A DNA stretch of 36,174 nucleotides from Minwuia sp. (GTDB lineage: Bacteria; Pseudomonadota; Alphaproteobacteria; Minwuiales; Minwuiaceae). The notes under the pieces were generated by a model. That model did not search any database. It saw only the letters and a list, made by a program, of their open reading frames with translations, and was not told the origin of the DNA. Where the stretch lies: positions 1 to 36,174 of the forward strand of contig JARGNO010000040.1 of assembly GCA_029213165.1 (NCBI GenBank), given 5' to 3'. The position numbers and the translations under genes are program-made. Of the stretch, positions 1 through 7,530 are shown piece by piece. Positions within the stretch are counted from its first letter, which is position 1, and every line of letters starts with the position of its first letter.

Positions 1-191
1 GGCCCGGACCGCACGAACTGCGCCGTCAGCAGCAGCAATCCCTGGTCGATGACGAGACTGGTCTGACCGGTCGCATCGAAGACAGCCTGGAAACCGGACT
101 GATCCTCGCCATCGCCAATGGTGCCGACTGGCGGGAGGTCGCGCGTCACAGTTGGCACCTGCTCGTGATACGAGTTGCCCTCATCCCTCAC
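1..191 (-). CDS. Possible partial hypothetical protein (runs off left edge)
   Basis: A minus-strand frame is open from a GTG at 191 (weak AGGA about six bases upstream) or an in-frame ATG at 242, and runs off the left edge. Its codons are rich in G/C at third positions and the translation ends with a hydrophobic stretch, LVIDQGLLLLTAQF. I recognise no family. A plus-strand frame over the same bases is also open (3-524), so the coding strand is not settled. Function unknown. Confidence 0.3.
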   Translation of the reverse strand, partial: MRDEGNSYHEQVPTVTRDLPPVGTIGDGEDQSGFQAVFDATGQTSLVIDQGLLLLTAQFVRSG

Positions 192-242
192 TCCGTTTCC
201 TGTCGACCGTCGACACAACACTGGGCTGCAGCGGACCGACAT

Positions 243-555
243 AGATCCGAAACCTGCCCGACCCCCCGGGACACGTTTCGGAGATTAGAACATTTCTACG
301 CTCATTTGGCCTGGTCGCGTAGCAAAAAAGTCCGTATCCACAGATGCATAGGGTGGATCCAACCCGTTCACTGTTCCCTGTGGCCATCCTGCATCGCTGT
401 CACAAATGCATCGCATCAGTCCGGCCGACAATGGATGATCCACTTTGGCGTGACGGTGTTAACAAACAATTCACGGCAAATCCCCGCGAATGGCGCGAAT
501 TGCAGGTTGTGCGCGCCGGTTTGATCAACATATCTCGCCAGAGTTGTCTTGTGTT
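243..555. other. About 300 bases with no recognisable gene
   Basis: This stretch is less GC-rich than its surroundings. Short open frames occur on both strands, but none has a family resemblance, a good ribosome site or convincing codon use. A single GTATCCACA (334-342) resembles a DnaA box but stands alone. It may hold the promoter of the leftward edge gene and the 3' end of the TfoX-protein transcript, but I cannot assign either. Confidence 0.4.
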
Positions 556-924
556 TCAGGGCTTTCGCTTGCGCCTGGAGGGTGGTTTTGCCGCATCTGA
601 ACGGAAGGCAGCATCGATCGCCCCGCGTGCCCAGGCGACCGCTTCAGTCTGGTCATCATAGACTGCCTCCGGAAGCGCGAAGTAGCTCAGGACCCCCCGC
701 GTGCCCTTTGCGGTATCGTAGGTGAACGGGGCACAATCCGCGGCTTCATAGTCCGGTCGGTTGATGTCATCGACCTTCATGTAGATGGTTTCATTGATGA
801 TCAGCGCGAACATCAGCCCCTGGTGAAACAGGCCGGCACCGCCGAACATGCGTCTGAAAGCTACAGCGCCGACGGGTTCGAAGAGCTCGACGGCAAATTC
901 CCGGTACTCGGAGCTGACAGCCAT
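556..924 (-). CDS. TfoX N-terminal domain protein
   Basis: The 122-residue protein matches the stand-alone TfoX_N family, related to the N-terminal half of the competence regulator TfoX/Sxy. The diagnostic segment is FRRMFGGAGLF at about residues 23-33, followed by FALIINETIYMKVDD, the usual strand pattern of the domain. The C-terminal TfoX half is absent and is replaced by a basic tail (RRKRKP). Many proteobacteria carry such short proteins, and their role is not established, so competence cannot be assumed. The ATG at 924 lies inside the end of the upstream lipoprotein gene, a 64-base out-of-frame overlap, so the two are probably co-transcribed leftwards. A GGGGTGGAAG stretch before the ATG can serve as ribosome site. 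Confidence 0.8.
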   Translation of the reverse strand: MAVSSEYREFAVELFEPVGAVAFRRMFGGAGLFHQGLMFALIINETIYMKVDDINRPDYEAADCAPFTYDTAKGTRGVLSYFALPEAVYDDQTEAVAWARGAIDAAFRSDAAKPPSRRKRKP

Positions 925-1622
925 GATCTTCCACCCCTTTCACCCGTCAGATCGGCAAGATATATGGCACCGGTCCCGGCGCTCAAATCGAAACGGAAAC
1001 TGAACGGCTCGTTGTCCTGATCAGTACCACTGCCGCGTACGACCATTGAGGGCGGGGCAGCAAAGCGACCGATGGAGAATCGCCCATCCTGGCAAGACAG
1101 GCGAAAGGTCCCAAAGGCAGGGCCAGTCTGGTCGAGAGCCATGATGCAGCCAGCGAGCGCGCCAGTATCCGGAAAGGAGAAACGGCCAAGTCGCGCCTGC
1201 AACACGGTTTCGCGGAATGCTTCCTCGCCGGTCCGGAAGCTGAATGACCAGTCTCCACTGAAAGGCATCATCGCCCCGTGGCGCCAGCGGCGGGACAAGG
1301 CTGGTCCATTCCAGACGACACGGCTGTCGATCATGAAAATCCCGCAATCGAAACTGCCGGACTTGTTGCATGAAGCGATGGATTCGATGCCGGTACTCTC
1401 AAAGCAATTGCCGCCACCGCTGGAGCAGTATCTCGCACTGAGGTTGCGACCTTGCCTGTCGATTGCAAATTCGAGGTGCTGCAGGCGTTCGACATAGTAA
1501 TACTTCTCGATCACTTCTGTGACGCGCTTGTCCAGAACAAGCTGACCGGATCCATATCGCTGTTCTGTTGTCTTGCATCCGATCAGCAATGAGCCTGCAA
1601 GCAGGATCAACAGGTAGCGCAT
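861..1622 (-). CDS. Hypothetical lipoprotein
   Basis: I do not recognise this family. The N-terminus MRYLLILLAGSLLIGC is a textbook lipoprotein signal: a hydrophobic core ending in a lipobox with Cys at residue 16, so the mature protein should be lipid-anchored in the envelope. The remaining roughly 235 residues contain several cysteines (CSSGGGNC, CNKSGSFDCG), possibly disulphides, and look beta-rich. The ATG at 1622 follows a GGAAAAGCTC stretch. An in-frame ATG at 1655 is possible and would add eleven residues before the signal peptide. The 3' end overlaps the TfoX gene by 64 bases, and the last 30 residues are low-complexity (Ser/Pro/Asn), so the natural C-terminus may be shorter in relatives. 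Confidence 0.65.
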   Translation of the reverse strand: MRYLLILLAGSLLIGCKTTEQRYGSGQLVLDKRVTEVIEKYYYVERLQHLEFAIDRQGRNLSARYCSSGGGNCFESTGIESIASCNKSGSFDCGIFMIDSRVVWNGPALSRRWRHGAMMPFSGDWSFSFRTGEEAFRETVLQARLGRFSFPDTGALAGCIMALDQTGPAFGTFRLSCQDGRFSIGRFAAPPSMVVRGSGTDQDNEPFSFRFDLSAGTGAIYLADLTGERGGRSWLSAPSTGNLPSSSSNPSAL

Positions 1623-1774
1623 GAGCTTTTCCAGCGATTTCAATTGATTGATCATTCAACCTTAAGATGAATGCGATGGCTGTTGCAATGACCGGCATGG
1701 CGGCTCCGGTCGTTGTGTCTGTCAATGACCTGATGCTAGCTTCCGGCATTGCTGTTGGATTGGGGGGACAAGTC

Positions 1775-2527
1775 ATGGATCTGGGGCTCGAGGGACGGAA
1801 TGTCATTGTAACCGGCGGCAGCCGGGGAATCGGTTTCGGCATGGCGGAGGCCTTCGCGCGGGAGGGGGCGAACGTGGCGATCTGCGGGCGAACAGCATCC
1901 AGCCTGGATCAGGCACAGGAAAGTCTGAGCGCGCATGGCACCCAGATCATCGCACTGCCCTGCGACGTGGGTGACCCGGCCGCGCTGAAAGGGTTCATCG
2001 AGGGCGCGTCGGAGGCCATGGGCGGTCTGAACGTGATGGTCAATAACCCTTCGGGCTTCGGTCGCACCGATGACGAGGAAGGTTGGCAGGCCGGTCTGGA
2101 CATCGACCTGATGGCTCTTGTGCGGGCAGGCTGGACAGCGGTCCCGCTGATCGAGAAATCCGGCGGTGGCAGCCTGATCCACATTTCCTCCATTTCCGGG
2201 CTGATGGCTTCCGGTCGCACGCCGCCCTATGGCGCGGTCAAGGCGGCTGTCATCCAGTACACCAAGACACAGGCGGTGGAACTGGCGTCGAAGAACATCC
2301 GGGTAAACTGCATCGCGCCGGGATCCATCGAGTTTCCCGGTGGTGTCTGGGACATGGCGCGGCAGAACAACCCGACGCTGTACAAGGGCATCCTGGCCAG
2401 CATTCCGCATGGCCGCATGGGCCGCGCGGATGAGGTCGGCAAGCTCGCGGCGTTCCTGGGGTCGGACGCGGCATCCTGGGTGACCGGCCAGACCATTGCC
2501 GCGGACGGTGGCCAGATGCTCAGTTGA
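1775..2527 (+). CDS. SDR family NAD(P)-dependent oxidoreductase
   Basis: A 250-residue classical short-chain dehydrogenase/reductase. The cofactor-binding motif TGGSRGIG is at residues 13-20. The catalytic Tyr152 and Lys156 (YGAVK) follow a serine-rich HISSISG strand. The C-terminal VTGQTIAADGG is the standard FabG-like ending. The usual NNAG element reads NNPSG (90-94), a variant seen in some 3-oxoacyl-ACP-reductase-like SDRs. The ATG at 1775 was chosen because the fold begins directly after it and a GGGGGG stretch lies eight to thirteen bases upstream. An in-frame ATG at 1667 would add 36 residues unlike any SDR. Substrate cannot be deduced, and the gene stands alone between convergent or divergent neighbours. 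Confidence 0.88.
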   Translation: MDLGLEGRNVIVTGGSRGIGFGMAEAFAREGANVAICGRTASSLDQAQESLSAHGTQIIALPCDVGDPAALKGFIEGASEAMGGLNVMVNNPSGFGRTDDEEGWQAGLDIDLMALVRAGWTAVPLIEKSGGGSLIHISSISGLMASGRTPPYGAVKAAVIQYTKTQAVELASKNIRVNCIAPGSIEFPGGVWDMARQNNPTLYKGILASIPHGRMGRADEVGKLAAFLGSDAASWVTGQTIAADGGQMLS

Positions 2528-2549
2528 GCAGTCTAGCGCGGGGGCCGGC

Positions 2550-3266
2550 TCAGGGCTTCTTCCGACGGGTTCGCCGCGCCGCCAGATTGAGCACTTCCAC
2601 CAGTACCGAGAAGACGATGGCGGCATAGATGTAACCGCGCTCGATATGGAAGTGCAGGCCATCGGCGATCAGGGCTGTTCCGATCAGCAGCAGGAAACTG
2701 AGTGCCAGCATCTTGGTTGTCGGATGGGTGCGGATGAACCGTGAGACCGGTTCGGCGGCGAACAGCATGACAGCCATTGCCAGCACCACCGCAGTCACCA
2801 TGACGGGCAGGTTCTGGGTCATGCCGATGGCGGTAATGACGGAGTCCAGTGAGAAGACCAGATCAAGCGCCACGATCTGGGCGATGGCGAAGGCGAAGCT
2901 GGTGGACGCCTTCGATGTTCCTTCCTCGTGCTCACCTTCGACAGCCGCATGTATTTCAAAGGTGCCCTTGCCGATCAGGAATAGCCCGCCGCCGAGCAGG
3001 ATCATGTCGCGCCAACTGACCGCGTGCTCCCCGATGCTGAAGACGGGTGCGACCAGCCCGGCGATCCAGACGACCACCGAGAGCAGCGCGATGCGCATCC
3101 CCAAGGCCAGGCCCAGGCCGATCCGACGGGCCGCAGGCTGCCGTTCCGGTGGCAGCTTCTCGGTGACGATCGACAGGAAGACCAGATTGTCGATCCCCAG
3201 CACGATCTCCAGCGCTGTCAGTGTCGCGAGGGATGCCCAGATATTCGGATCGCTCAGCCATTCCAT
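2550..3266 (-). CDS. TerC family integral membrane protein
   Basis: The 238-residue polytopic membrane protein has the TerC signature: ALEIVLGIDNLVFLSI at residues 19-34, with the paired LDLVFSLDSVITAIGM motif in the middle. Acidic residues (Asp26 and the Asp of FSLDS) sit within membrane segments. About seven hydrophobic helices are visible, with a charged loop (EGEHEEGTSK) between them and a basic C-terminus (RRTRRKKP). TerC-family proteins (e.g. Alx) are linked to metal, especially manganese, export at the membrane. The exact ion here is not shown. The gene follows the MBL-fold hydrolase by 23 bases on the same strand and has no clear ribosome site of its own, so it is probably translated from that transcript. 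Confidence 0.88.
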   Translation of the reverse strand: MEWLSDPNIWASLATLTALEIVLGIDNLVFLSIVTEKLPPERQPAARRIGLGLALGMRIALLSVVVWIAGLVAPVFSIGEHAVSWRDMILLGGGLFLIGKGTFEIHAAVEGEHEEGTSKASTSFAFAIAQIVALDLVFSLDSVITAIGMTQNLPVMVTAVVLAMAVMLFAAEPVSRFIRTHPTTKMLALSFLLLIGTALIADGLHFHIERGYIYAAIVFSVLVEVLNLAARRTRRKKP

Positions 3267-3289
3267 GTCGGTTCAGCCCGTGCAGGCGC

Positions 3290-3934
3290 TCAGATTTCCA
3301 CGAAATCGGCGCAATAGGGGTTCGACATGCGCTCGTTGCCGAAGGTGGAGGTATCGCCATGGCCCGGCACGAAGGTGACATCATCACCCAGCGGCCAGAG
3401 CTTCTCCCGGATCGAGGTGATGAGCTGGTGATGGTTCCCCTTCGGGAAATCGGTGCGGCCCACGGACCCCCGGAACAGCACGTCACCGACAATCGCGACC
3501 TTTGACGCCGCATTGTAGAAGATGACGTGACCTGGTGTGTGGCCCGGGCAGTGCCGTACCTCCAGCGTCATGCCGCCGACGGTGACGGTATCGCCGTCGT
3601 CCAGCCAGCGGTCCGGTGTGAAGGCGCGTGCGCCGGCAAAGCCGAAGCGGCTGCCCTGTTCATCCAGCTTGTCGATCCAGAAGGTCTCCTCCTTCTGCGG
3701 GCCCTCTATCGGCAGGCCGAGTTGTTCGGCGATGTCGGCGACCGCGCCGGCGTGATCGATATGCCCGTGTGTGACCAGGATCTTCTCCAGCTTCACGCCG
3801 TGTTCCTTGGCCACTTCCAGCAGATGCTCCTTGTCGCCCCCCGGATCGGTGAGCGCGCCGACCATGGTCTCCGGGTCCCAGATGACGCAGGCGTTCTGGC
3901 GGAACGGTGTGACGGGAACGATGGCGACTTTCAT
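3290..3934 (-). CDS. MBL-fold metallohydrolase (GloB/YcbL-like)
   Basis: A 214-residue metallo-beta-lactamase-fold hydrolase of the glyoxalase II-like YcbL group. The metal site THGHIDHAG (His56, His58, Asp60, His61) is intact. It is followed by HCPGHTPGH, the GDVLFRGSVGRTD segment typical of glyoxalase II-like hydrolases, and the final FVPGHGDTS. These are all seven expected metal ligands. Family members hydrolyse thioesters such as S-lactoylglutathione, but YcbL-type proteins lack the long substrate-binding C-terminal domain of true GloB, as here, so the substrate is uncertain. An AGGAG site stands nine bases before the ATG. It is first in a two-gene leftward unit with terC. Confidence 0.85.
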   Translation of the reverse strand: MKVAIVPVTPFRQNACVIWDPETMVGALTDPGGDKEHLLEVAKEHGVKLEKILVTHGHIDHAGAVADIAEQLGLPIEGPQKEETFWIDKLDEQGSRFGFAGARAFTPDRWLDDGDTVTVGGMTLEVRHCPGHTPGHVIFYNAASKVAIVGDVLFRGSVGRTDFPKGNHHQLITSIREKLWPLGDDVTFVPGHGDTSTFGNERMSNPYCADFVEI

Positions 3935-4087
3935 CTGGCAAACTCCTGAACAGTCAGTCGCCCAGAGATAGGGCCTGATGCGGTGCAGGTGAACCCTCTA
4001 TCGCCTGAACCGCCCATGCGCCGACCGGGCTTCTGTCTTCGGCGGCGGTCCCTATGGTGTCGGGAATGACGGCTCCGGGGAGGATAC

Positions 4088-4501
4088 ATGCGCAAGAACG
4101 AGATCAAGGGTGCACCGCTGCTGAGCGAGCACATGCCCGTTTCGGTGATCGAGCGCGGTGACGGGTACTATGTCATCGAGACCACGTTCACCGACTATCA
4201 CCTCAACGCCGCCGGGTCGGTGCATGGCGGCATCATCGCCGCCTTCCTGGATTGCGGTATCGCGGGTGGTGGCGCATCCAGCCGCAACCGGGGTGTCGGC
4301 ATGTACGGGGTGACCATCACGATGAACGTCAATTTCGTGCGCGCCGCGCAAGCCGGGGATGCGCGGGTGACGGCGCGGGTCATCGGCGGCGGTGCCAGCA
4401 CCAAGTTCGTCGAGGCGGAACTGGCCGACGGTGGCGACGGGCCGGTCGCGACCGCCTCCGCGACCGTGAAGGTGATCGAGATGCCAACCCTGGACAGATA
4501 A
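4088..4501 (+). CDS. PaaI family thioesterase (hotdog fold)
   Basis: A 137-residue hotdog-fold thioesterase. The conserved HGGIIAAFLDCGIAGG (His46-Gly-Gly with Asp55 on the central helix) is the PaaI/YbgC-like acyl-CoA hydrolase active site. The family cleaves acyl- or phenylacyl-CoA thioesters in the cytosol. The ATG at 4088 follows a GGGGAGGATAC ribosome site. It is 44 bases before pqqB on the same strand, so the two may share a transcript, but no functional link is evident. The natural acyl-CoA substrate cannot be told from sequence. Confidence 0.85.
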   Translation: MRKNEIKGAPLLSEHMPVSVIERGDGYYVIETTFTDYHLNAAGSVHGGIIAAFLDCGIAGGGASSRNRGVGMYGVTITMNVNFVRAAQAGDARVTARVIGGGASTKFVEAELADGGDGPVATASATVKVIEMPTLDR

Positions 4502-4545
4502 CGCTATTGTCTGCCGGAGAACGTTTCTGGAATCGGGGGAACGAA

Positions 4546-5472
4546 ATGGAAGTTCTGGTGCTGGGTGCCGCCGCAGGGGGCGGATTTCCCCAATGGAACT
4601 GCAATTGCGTCAACTGCCGCGCCTTCTGGGACGGTGATCCGGCACTGCAGGCGCAGACCCAGTCCTCCATCGCCGTGTCGGCGGATGGCGCGCGGTTCGT
4701 GCTGTTCAATGCATCTCCTGACCTGCGCCAGCAGATCGAACGCAACCCGGCCCTGCATCCGAAGAGCGGCCTGCGCGACAGCCCGATTCGCGCTGCGGTG
4801 CTGACCAATGGCGATGTTGATCACACGGCGGGGCTGCTCAACCTGCGGGAAAGCCAGCCGCTGGCGCTCTATGCCACGCAGCGCATCCAGGACGTTCTGG
4901 CCGCCAACACGATCTTCAACGTGCTGAACCCGAAGTTTGTCGAAAGGCGGCCCTTCACCCTGAACCAGCCCGTTGACCTGACCGAACAGGACGGGACGCC
5001 GCTTGGTCTGTCGCTGACCGTCTTTCCTGTTCCCGGCAAGGTGGCGCTGTGGCTGGAGGATGGCTCGGCCGACAACAACTTCGGCACGGTGGACGAGGAT
5101 ACGGTCGGCGTGGAGATCACGGACGGTCAGGGACGGAAGCTGTTCTACATTCCCGGCTGTGCGCGCATGACCGATGAACTGGCTGAACGGCTGAACGGCG
5201 CTGCCATGGTGTTCTTCGATGGCACCCTTTGGACCGACGACGAGATGATGGTGCAGTCAGTGGGCATCAAGACCGGGCAGCGGATGGGGCACATGTCGAT
5301 CAGCGGACCGGATGGAACACTGGCCGCCTTCGATGGGCTGGAGGTCGGACGCAAGGTCTTCATCCATCTGAACAATACCAACCCCGTGCTGCGCCGGGAC
5401 GCGGCCGAACGGGCGGAGGTGGAGGCCCGTGGCTGGACGGTGGCGGAGGATGGCATGAGGTTGAGCCTGTGA
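4546..5472 (+). CDS. pqqB: Pyrroloquinoline quinone biosynthesis protein PqqB
   Basis: The 308-residue protein matches PqqB in length and sequence. It opens MEVLVLGAAAGGGFPQWNC, followed by NCVNCRAFW, and carries NGDVDHTAGLLNLRE, the PqqB version of the metallo-beta-lactamase metal motif. PqqB hydroxylates the Glu-Tyr-derived intermediate during PQQ synthesis in the cytosol. Start ATG 4546 follows GGGGGA. The usual partners pqqA, C, D and E are not in the window. The stop overlaps the GTG of zapE (GTGA), so the two are translationally coupled. A PQQ-dependent dehydrogenase is encoded at 17604-19307, a likely user of the cofactor. Confidence 0.93.
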   Translation: MEVLVLGAAAGGGFPQWNCNCVNCRAFWDGDPALQAQTQSSIAVSADGARFVLFNASPDLRQQIERNPALHPKSGLRDSPIRAAVLTNGDVDHTAGLLNLRESQPLALYATQRIQDVLAANTIFNVLNPKFVERRPFTLNQPVDLTEQDGTPLGLSLTVFPVPGKVALWLEDGSADNNFGTVDEDTVGVEITDGQGRKLFYIPGCARMTDELAERLNGAAMVFFDGTLWTDDEMMVQSVGIKTGQRMGHMSISGPDGTLAAFDGLEVGRKVFIHLNNTNPVLRRDAAERAEVEARGWTVAEDGMRLSL

Positions 5473-6623
5473 GCGCGGTCGAACTGGACAGCGCCGGCCC
5501 GATCCACAGCTACCGCAAGCTCGTCAAGGCGGGCGAGCTGAACCACGACCCGGTGCAGGAACTCTCGGCGGAGAAGCTGCAGTCGCTGCATCACCGCCTG
5601 CAGGGTTATGATCCGGGCAAGGAGAAGAGCGTCCGCCGCCTGTTCCAGTTCGGAGCGCGCAAGAAGGTCGGGGAAGTGCCCTCCGGCCTCTACATCTATG
5701 GCGGCGTCGGGCGCGGCAAGTCGATGATCATGGACCTGTTCTTTGACACGGCGCCTGTGGCGCGAAAGCGGCGCATCCATTTCCACCGCTTCATGCTGGA
5801 AGTGCATGCTGATGCCCACCGGTTCCGCCAGACCGCGAAGGATGCGCGCGATGGCGACGACCCGATCCCACCCATCGCGGACCGGGTGGCGGCGGAGGCG
5901 ACACTGCTCTGCTTTGACGAGTTTCAGGTCTCCGATGTGGCCGACGCGATGATCCTGGGGCGGCTGTTCACCGCGCTGTTCGAACGCGGCGTGGTGGTGG
6001 TGGCGACATCGAACCGGGCACCGATCGATCTCTACAAGGACGGGCTGAACCGCCAGCTTTTCCTGCCGTTCATCGAGTTGCTGCAACAGAAGCTCGACGT
6101 GCTGCATCTCGACAGTCCCACCGACTACCGCATGGACCGGCTGAACCAGATGCCGGTCTATGTCTCGCCGCTGGGGCCGGAAGCCGATGCGGCGCTGGAG
6201 AAGGACTTCGCCGCCCTGACCGAAGGCGAGGAAGCGGAAGCCGACCGCCTGACCACGCAGGGTCGAACCCTGGAAATACCCCGTGCGGCCAAGGGCGTCG
6301 CCTTCATGAGTTTCGCCAGCCTTTGCGAGCGCCCGCTGGGGGCCGCCGATTATCTGGCACTGGCGGAGCGGTATCACACCCTGATCCTGGCCGATGTGCC
6401 GAAGATGACGCGGGAAAAGCGCAACGAGGCGAAACGCTTCGTCACGCTGATCGACGCGCTCTACGAGAACCGCACCAAGCTGATCTGCGCCGCTGACGCG
6501 TCACCGGATGATCTCTATCCGTCCGGCGACGGCGCCTTTGAATTCCACCGCACCGCCAGCCGACTGCACGAGATGCAGTCCGCCGAGTATCTGGCGGAAC
6601 CGCACGTGCTGCGCGGCGGCTGA
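5469..6623 (+). CDS. zapE: Cell division protein ZapE (AFG1-like ATPase)
   Basis: A 384-residue AAA-type ATPase of the AFG1/ZapE family. Walker A is GGVGRGKS (residues 78-85) and Walker B LLCFDEF (146-152), followed by the family's VSDVADAMILGRLF. The C-terminal segments VAFMSFASLCERPLGAADYLAL and FVTLIDALYEN are also characteristic. In E. coli ZapE acts with FtsZ at the division ring, and the mitochondrial relative Afg1 helps respiratory-chain assembly. Which role applies here is not shown. The GTG start at 5469 overlaps the pqqB stop, and homology begins immediately (IHSYRKLVKAGEL). Coupling to pqqB rather than to sucABCD/mdh-type genes is unusual. Confidence 0.9.
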   Translation: MSAVELDSAGPIHSYRKLVKAGELNHDPVQELSAEKLQSLHHRLQGYDPGKEKSVRRLFQFGARKKVGEVPSGLYIYGGVGRGKSMIMDLFFDTAPVARKRRIHFHRFMLEVHADAHRFRQTAKDARDGDDPIPPIADRVAAEATLLCFDEFQVSDVADAMILGRLFTALFERGVVVVATSNRAPIDLYKDGLNRQLFLPFIELLQQKLDVLHLDSPTDYRMDRLNQMPVYVSPLGPEADAALEKDFAALTEGEEAEADRLTTQGRTLEIPRAAKGVAFMSFASLCERPLGAADYLALAERYHTLILADVPKMTREKRNEAKRFVTLIDALYENRTKLICAADASPDDLYPSGDGAFEFHRTASRLHEMQSAEYLAEPHVLRGG

Positions 6624-6631
6624 AGTCAGTT

Positions 6632-7405
6632 TCAGGTGGAACCATCGCCCCGCTTGGCCTTGAAGCGGCGCATGCCCTTCAGCCAGCGGTCAACGTCCAG
6701 CACCTTGCGCTTCATGTACTCCCGCACCTCCTCGTGCGGCAGGATCAGGAATTCTTCCTTGTCCATGGTGCGGATGACGCAATCGGCCAGTTCCTCCGGC
6801 TCCATCATGCCATCGACGGAGGCGACGGTGACCTGCCGCCCGGACGTCATGGCGGTGCGCACCGCTTGCGGTGCCAGCACGGATACCCGGACACCGCGGT
6901 CGCCATAGTTGATCGACAGCCACTCGGCGAAGGCGACGGCACCGTGCTTTGTCACCGAATAGGTGGAGGAGTTGACGTGGGTCAGCAATCCCGCCGCCGA
7001 TGCGGTATTGACCAGATAGCCACCCCCACGGACCGCCATCTTCTCCGCGACCGCACGTGCCGCATAGACATGCGCCATGACGTGGATGTCCCAGTTCTGC
7101 TGCCAGTCCTGATCAGACGCATCCAGCCCGCCCATGCGCGCAATACCGGCGTTCGAGACAAAGACGTCGATGTGGCCATAGGCCTTCTCTGCCGCCGCGA
7201 CGAGGGCCTGGATCTCCGACTCCTTCGCGACATTGGTGACAACGGCAAGTCCGCCGACTGAATCCGCGACCTGCTTCAGGGCTTCTTCCTGCAGGTCGGC
7301 GACGACAATGCCCTTTGCGCCTTCCGCATGGAACCGCTCCGCCAGCGCCTTGCCAATTCCGGATGCGCCACCTGTGATGACGCAGATCTTCCCCTCGACA
7401 CGCAT
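6632..7405 (-). CDS. SDR family oxidoreductase
   Basis: A 257-residue classical SDR. TGGASGIG (11-18) binds the cofactor, Asp37 (VVADLQ) suggests NAD preference, NAG is at 85-87, Ser136 and the YSVTK pair Tyr149/Lys153 complete the catalytic set. The C-terminal part departs from FabG and ends with a basic tail, as in the KDSR/DltE-like branch. ATG 7405 was chosen because a GGGGAGAGAGC ribosome site stands just before it and the Rossmann fold starts there. Upstream in-frame extension to 7624 would be non-homologous. Divergent from the binding-protein gene at 7531 across 125 bases. Substrate unknown. Confidence 0.85.
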   Translation of the reverse strand: MRVEGKICVITGGASGIGKALAERFHAEGAKGIVVADLQEEALKQVADSVGGLAVVTNVAKESEIQALVAAAEKAYGHIDVFVSNAGIARMGGLDASDQDWQQNWDIHVMAHVYAARAVAEKMAVRGGGYLVNTASAAGLLTHVNSSTYSVTKHGAVAFAEWLSINYGDRGVRVSVLAPQAVRTAMTSGRQVTVASVDGMMEPEELADCVIRTMDKEEFLILPHEEVREYMKRKVLDVDRWLKGMRRFKAKRGDGST

Positions 7406-7440
7406 GATGCTCTCTCCCCTTGGTTTGTGCGCCAAATCTA

Positions 7441-7501
7441 GCCGCTGAAAGCGGCGGTTGTCGCGGCATTCGTTCAATGCTTCCATGCGTGTCCGAACGA
7501 A
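7441..7501. promoter_or_regulatory. Divergent intergenic region with two inverted repeats
   Basis: Between the leftward SDR and the rightward choX-like gene lie a perfect GCCGCT-gaa-AGCGGC palindrome (7441-7455) and a 7-base inverted repeat TTCGTTC (7469-7475) / GAACGAA (7495-7501). Either could be an operator for the two divergent genes or a leader structure. No promoter hexamers are convincing. Confidence 0.35.
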
Positions 7502-7530
7502 CCATCTGGAAAACAGGACGGGAGAGCGCA

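Noticed and set aside
334-342. DnaA-box-like GTATCCACA suggesting an origin
   Set aside because: A single imperfect copy without AT-rich unwinding sequence or origin-type neighbours.
5145-6377. 410-codon minus-strand frame
   Set aside because: Antisense to pqqB and zapE, both well supported.
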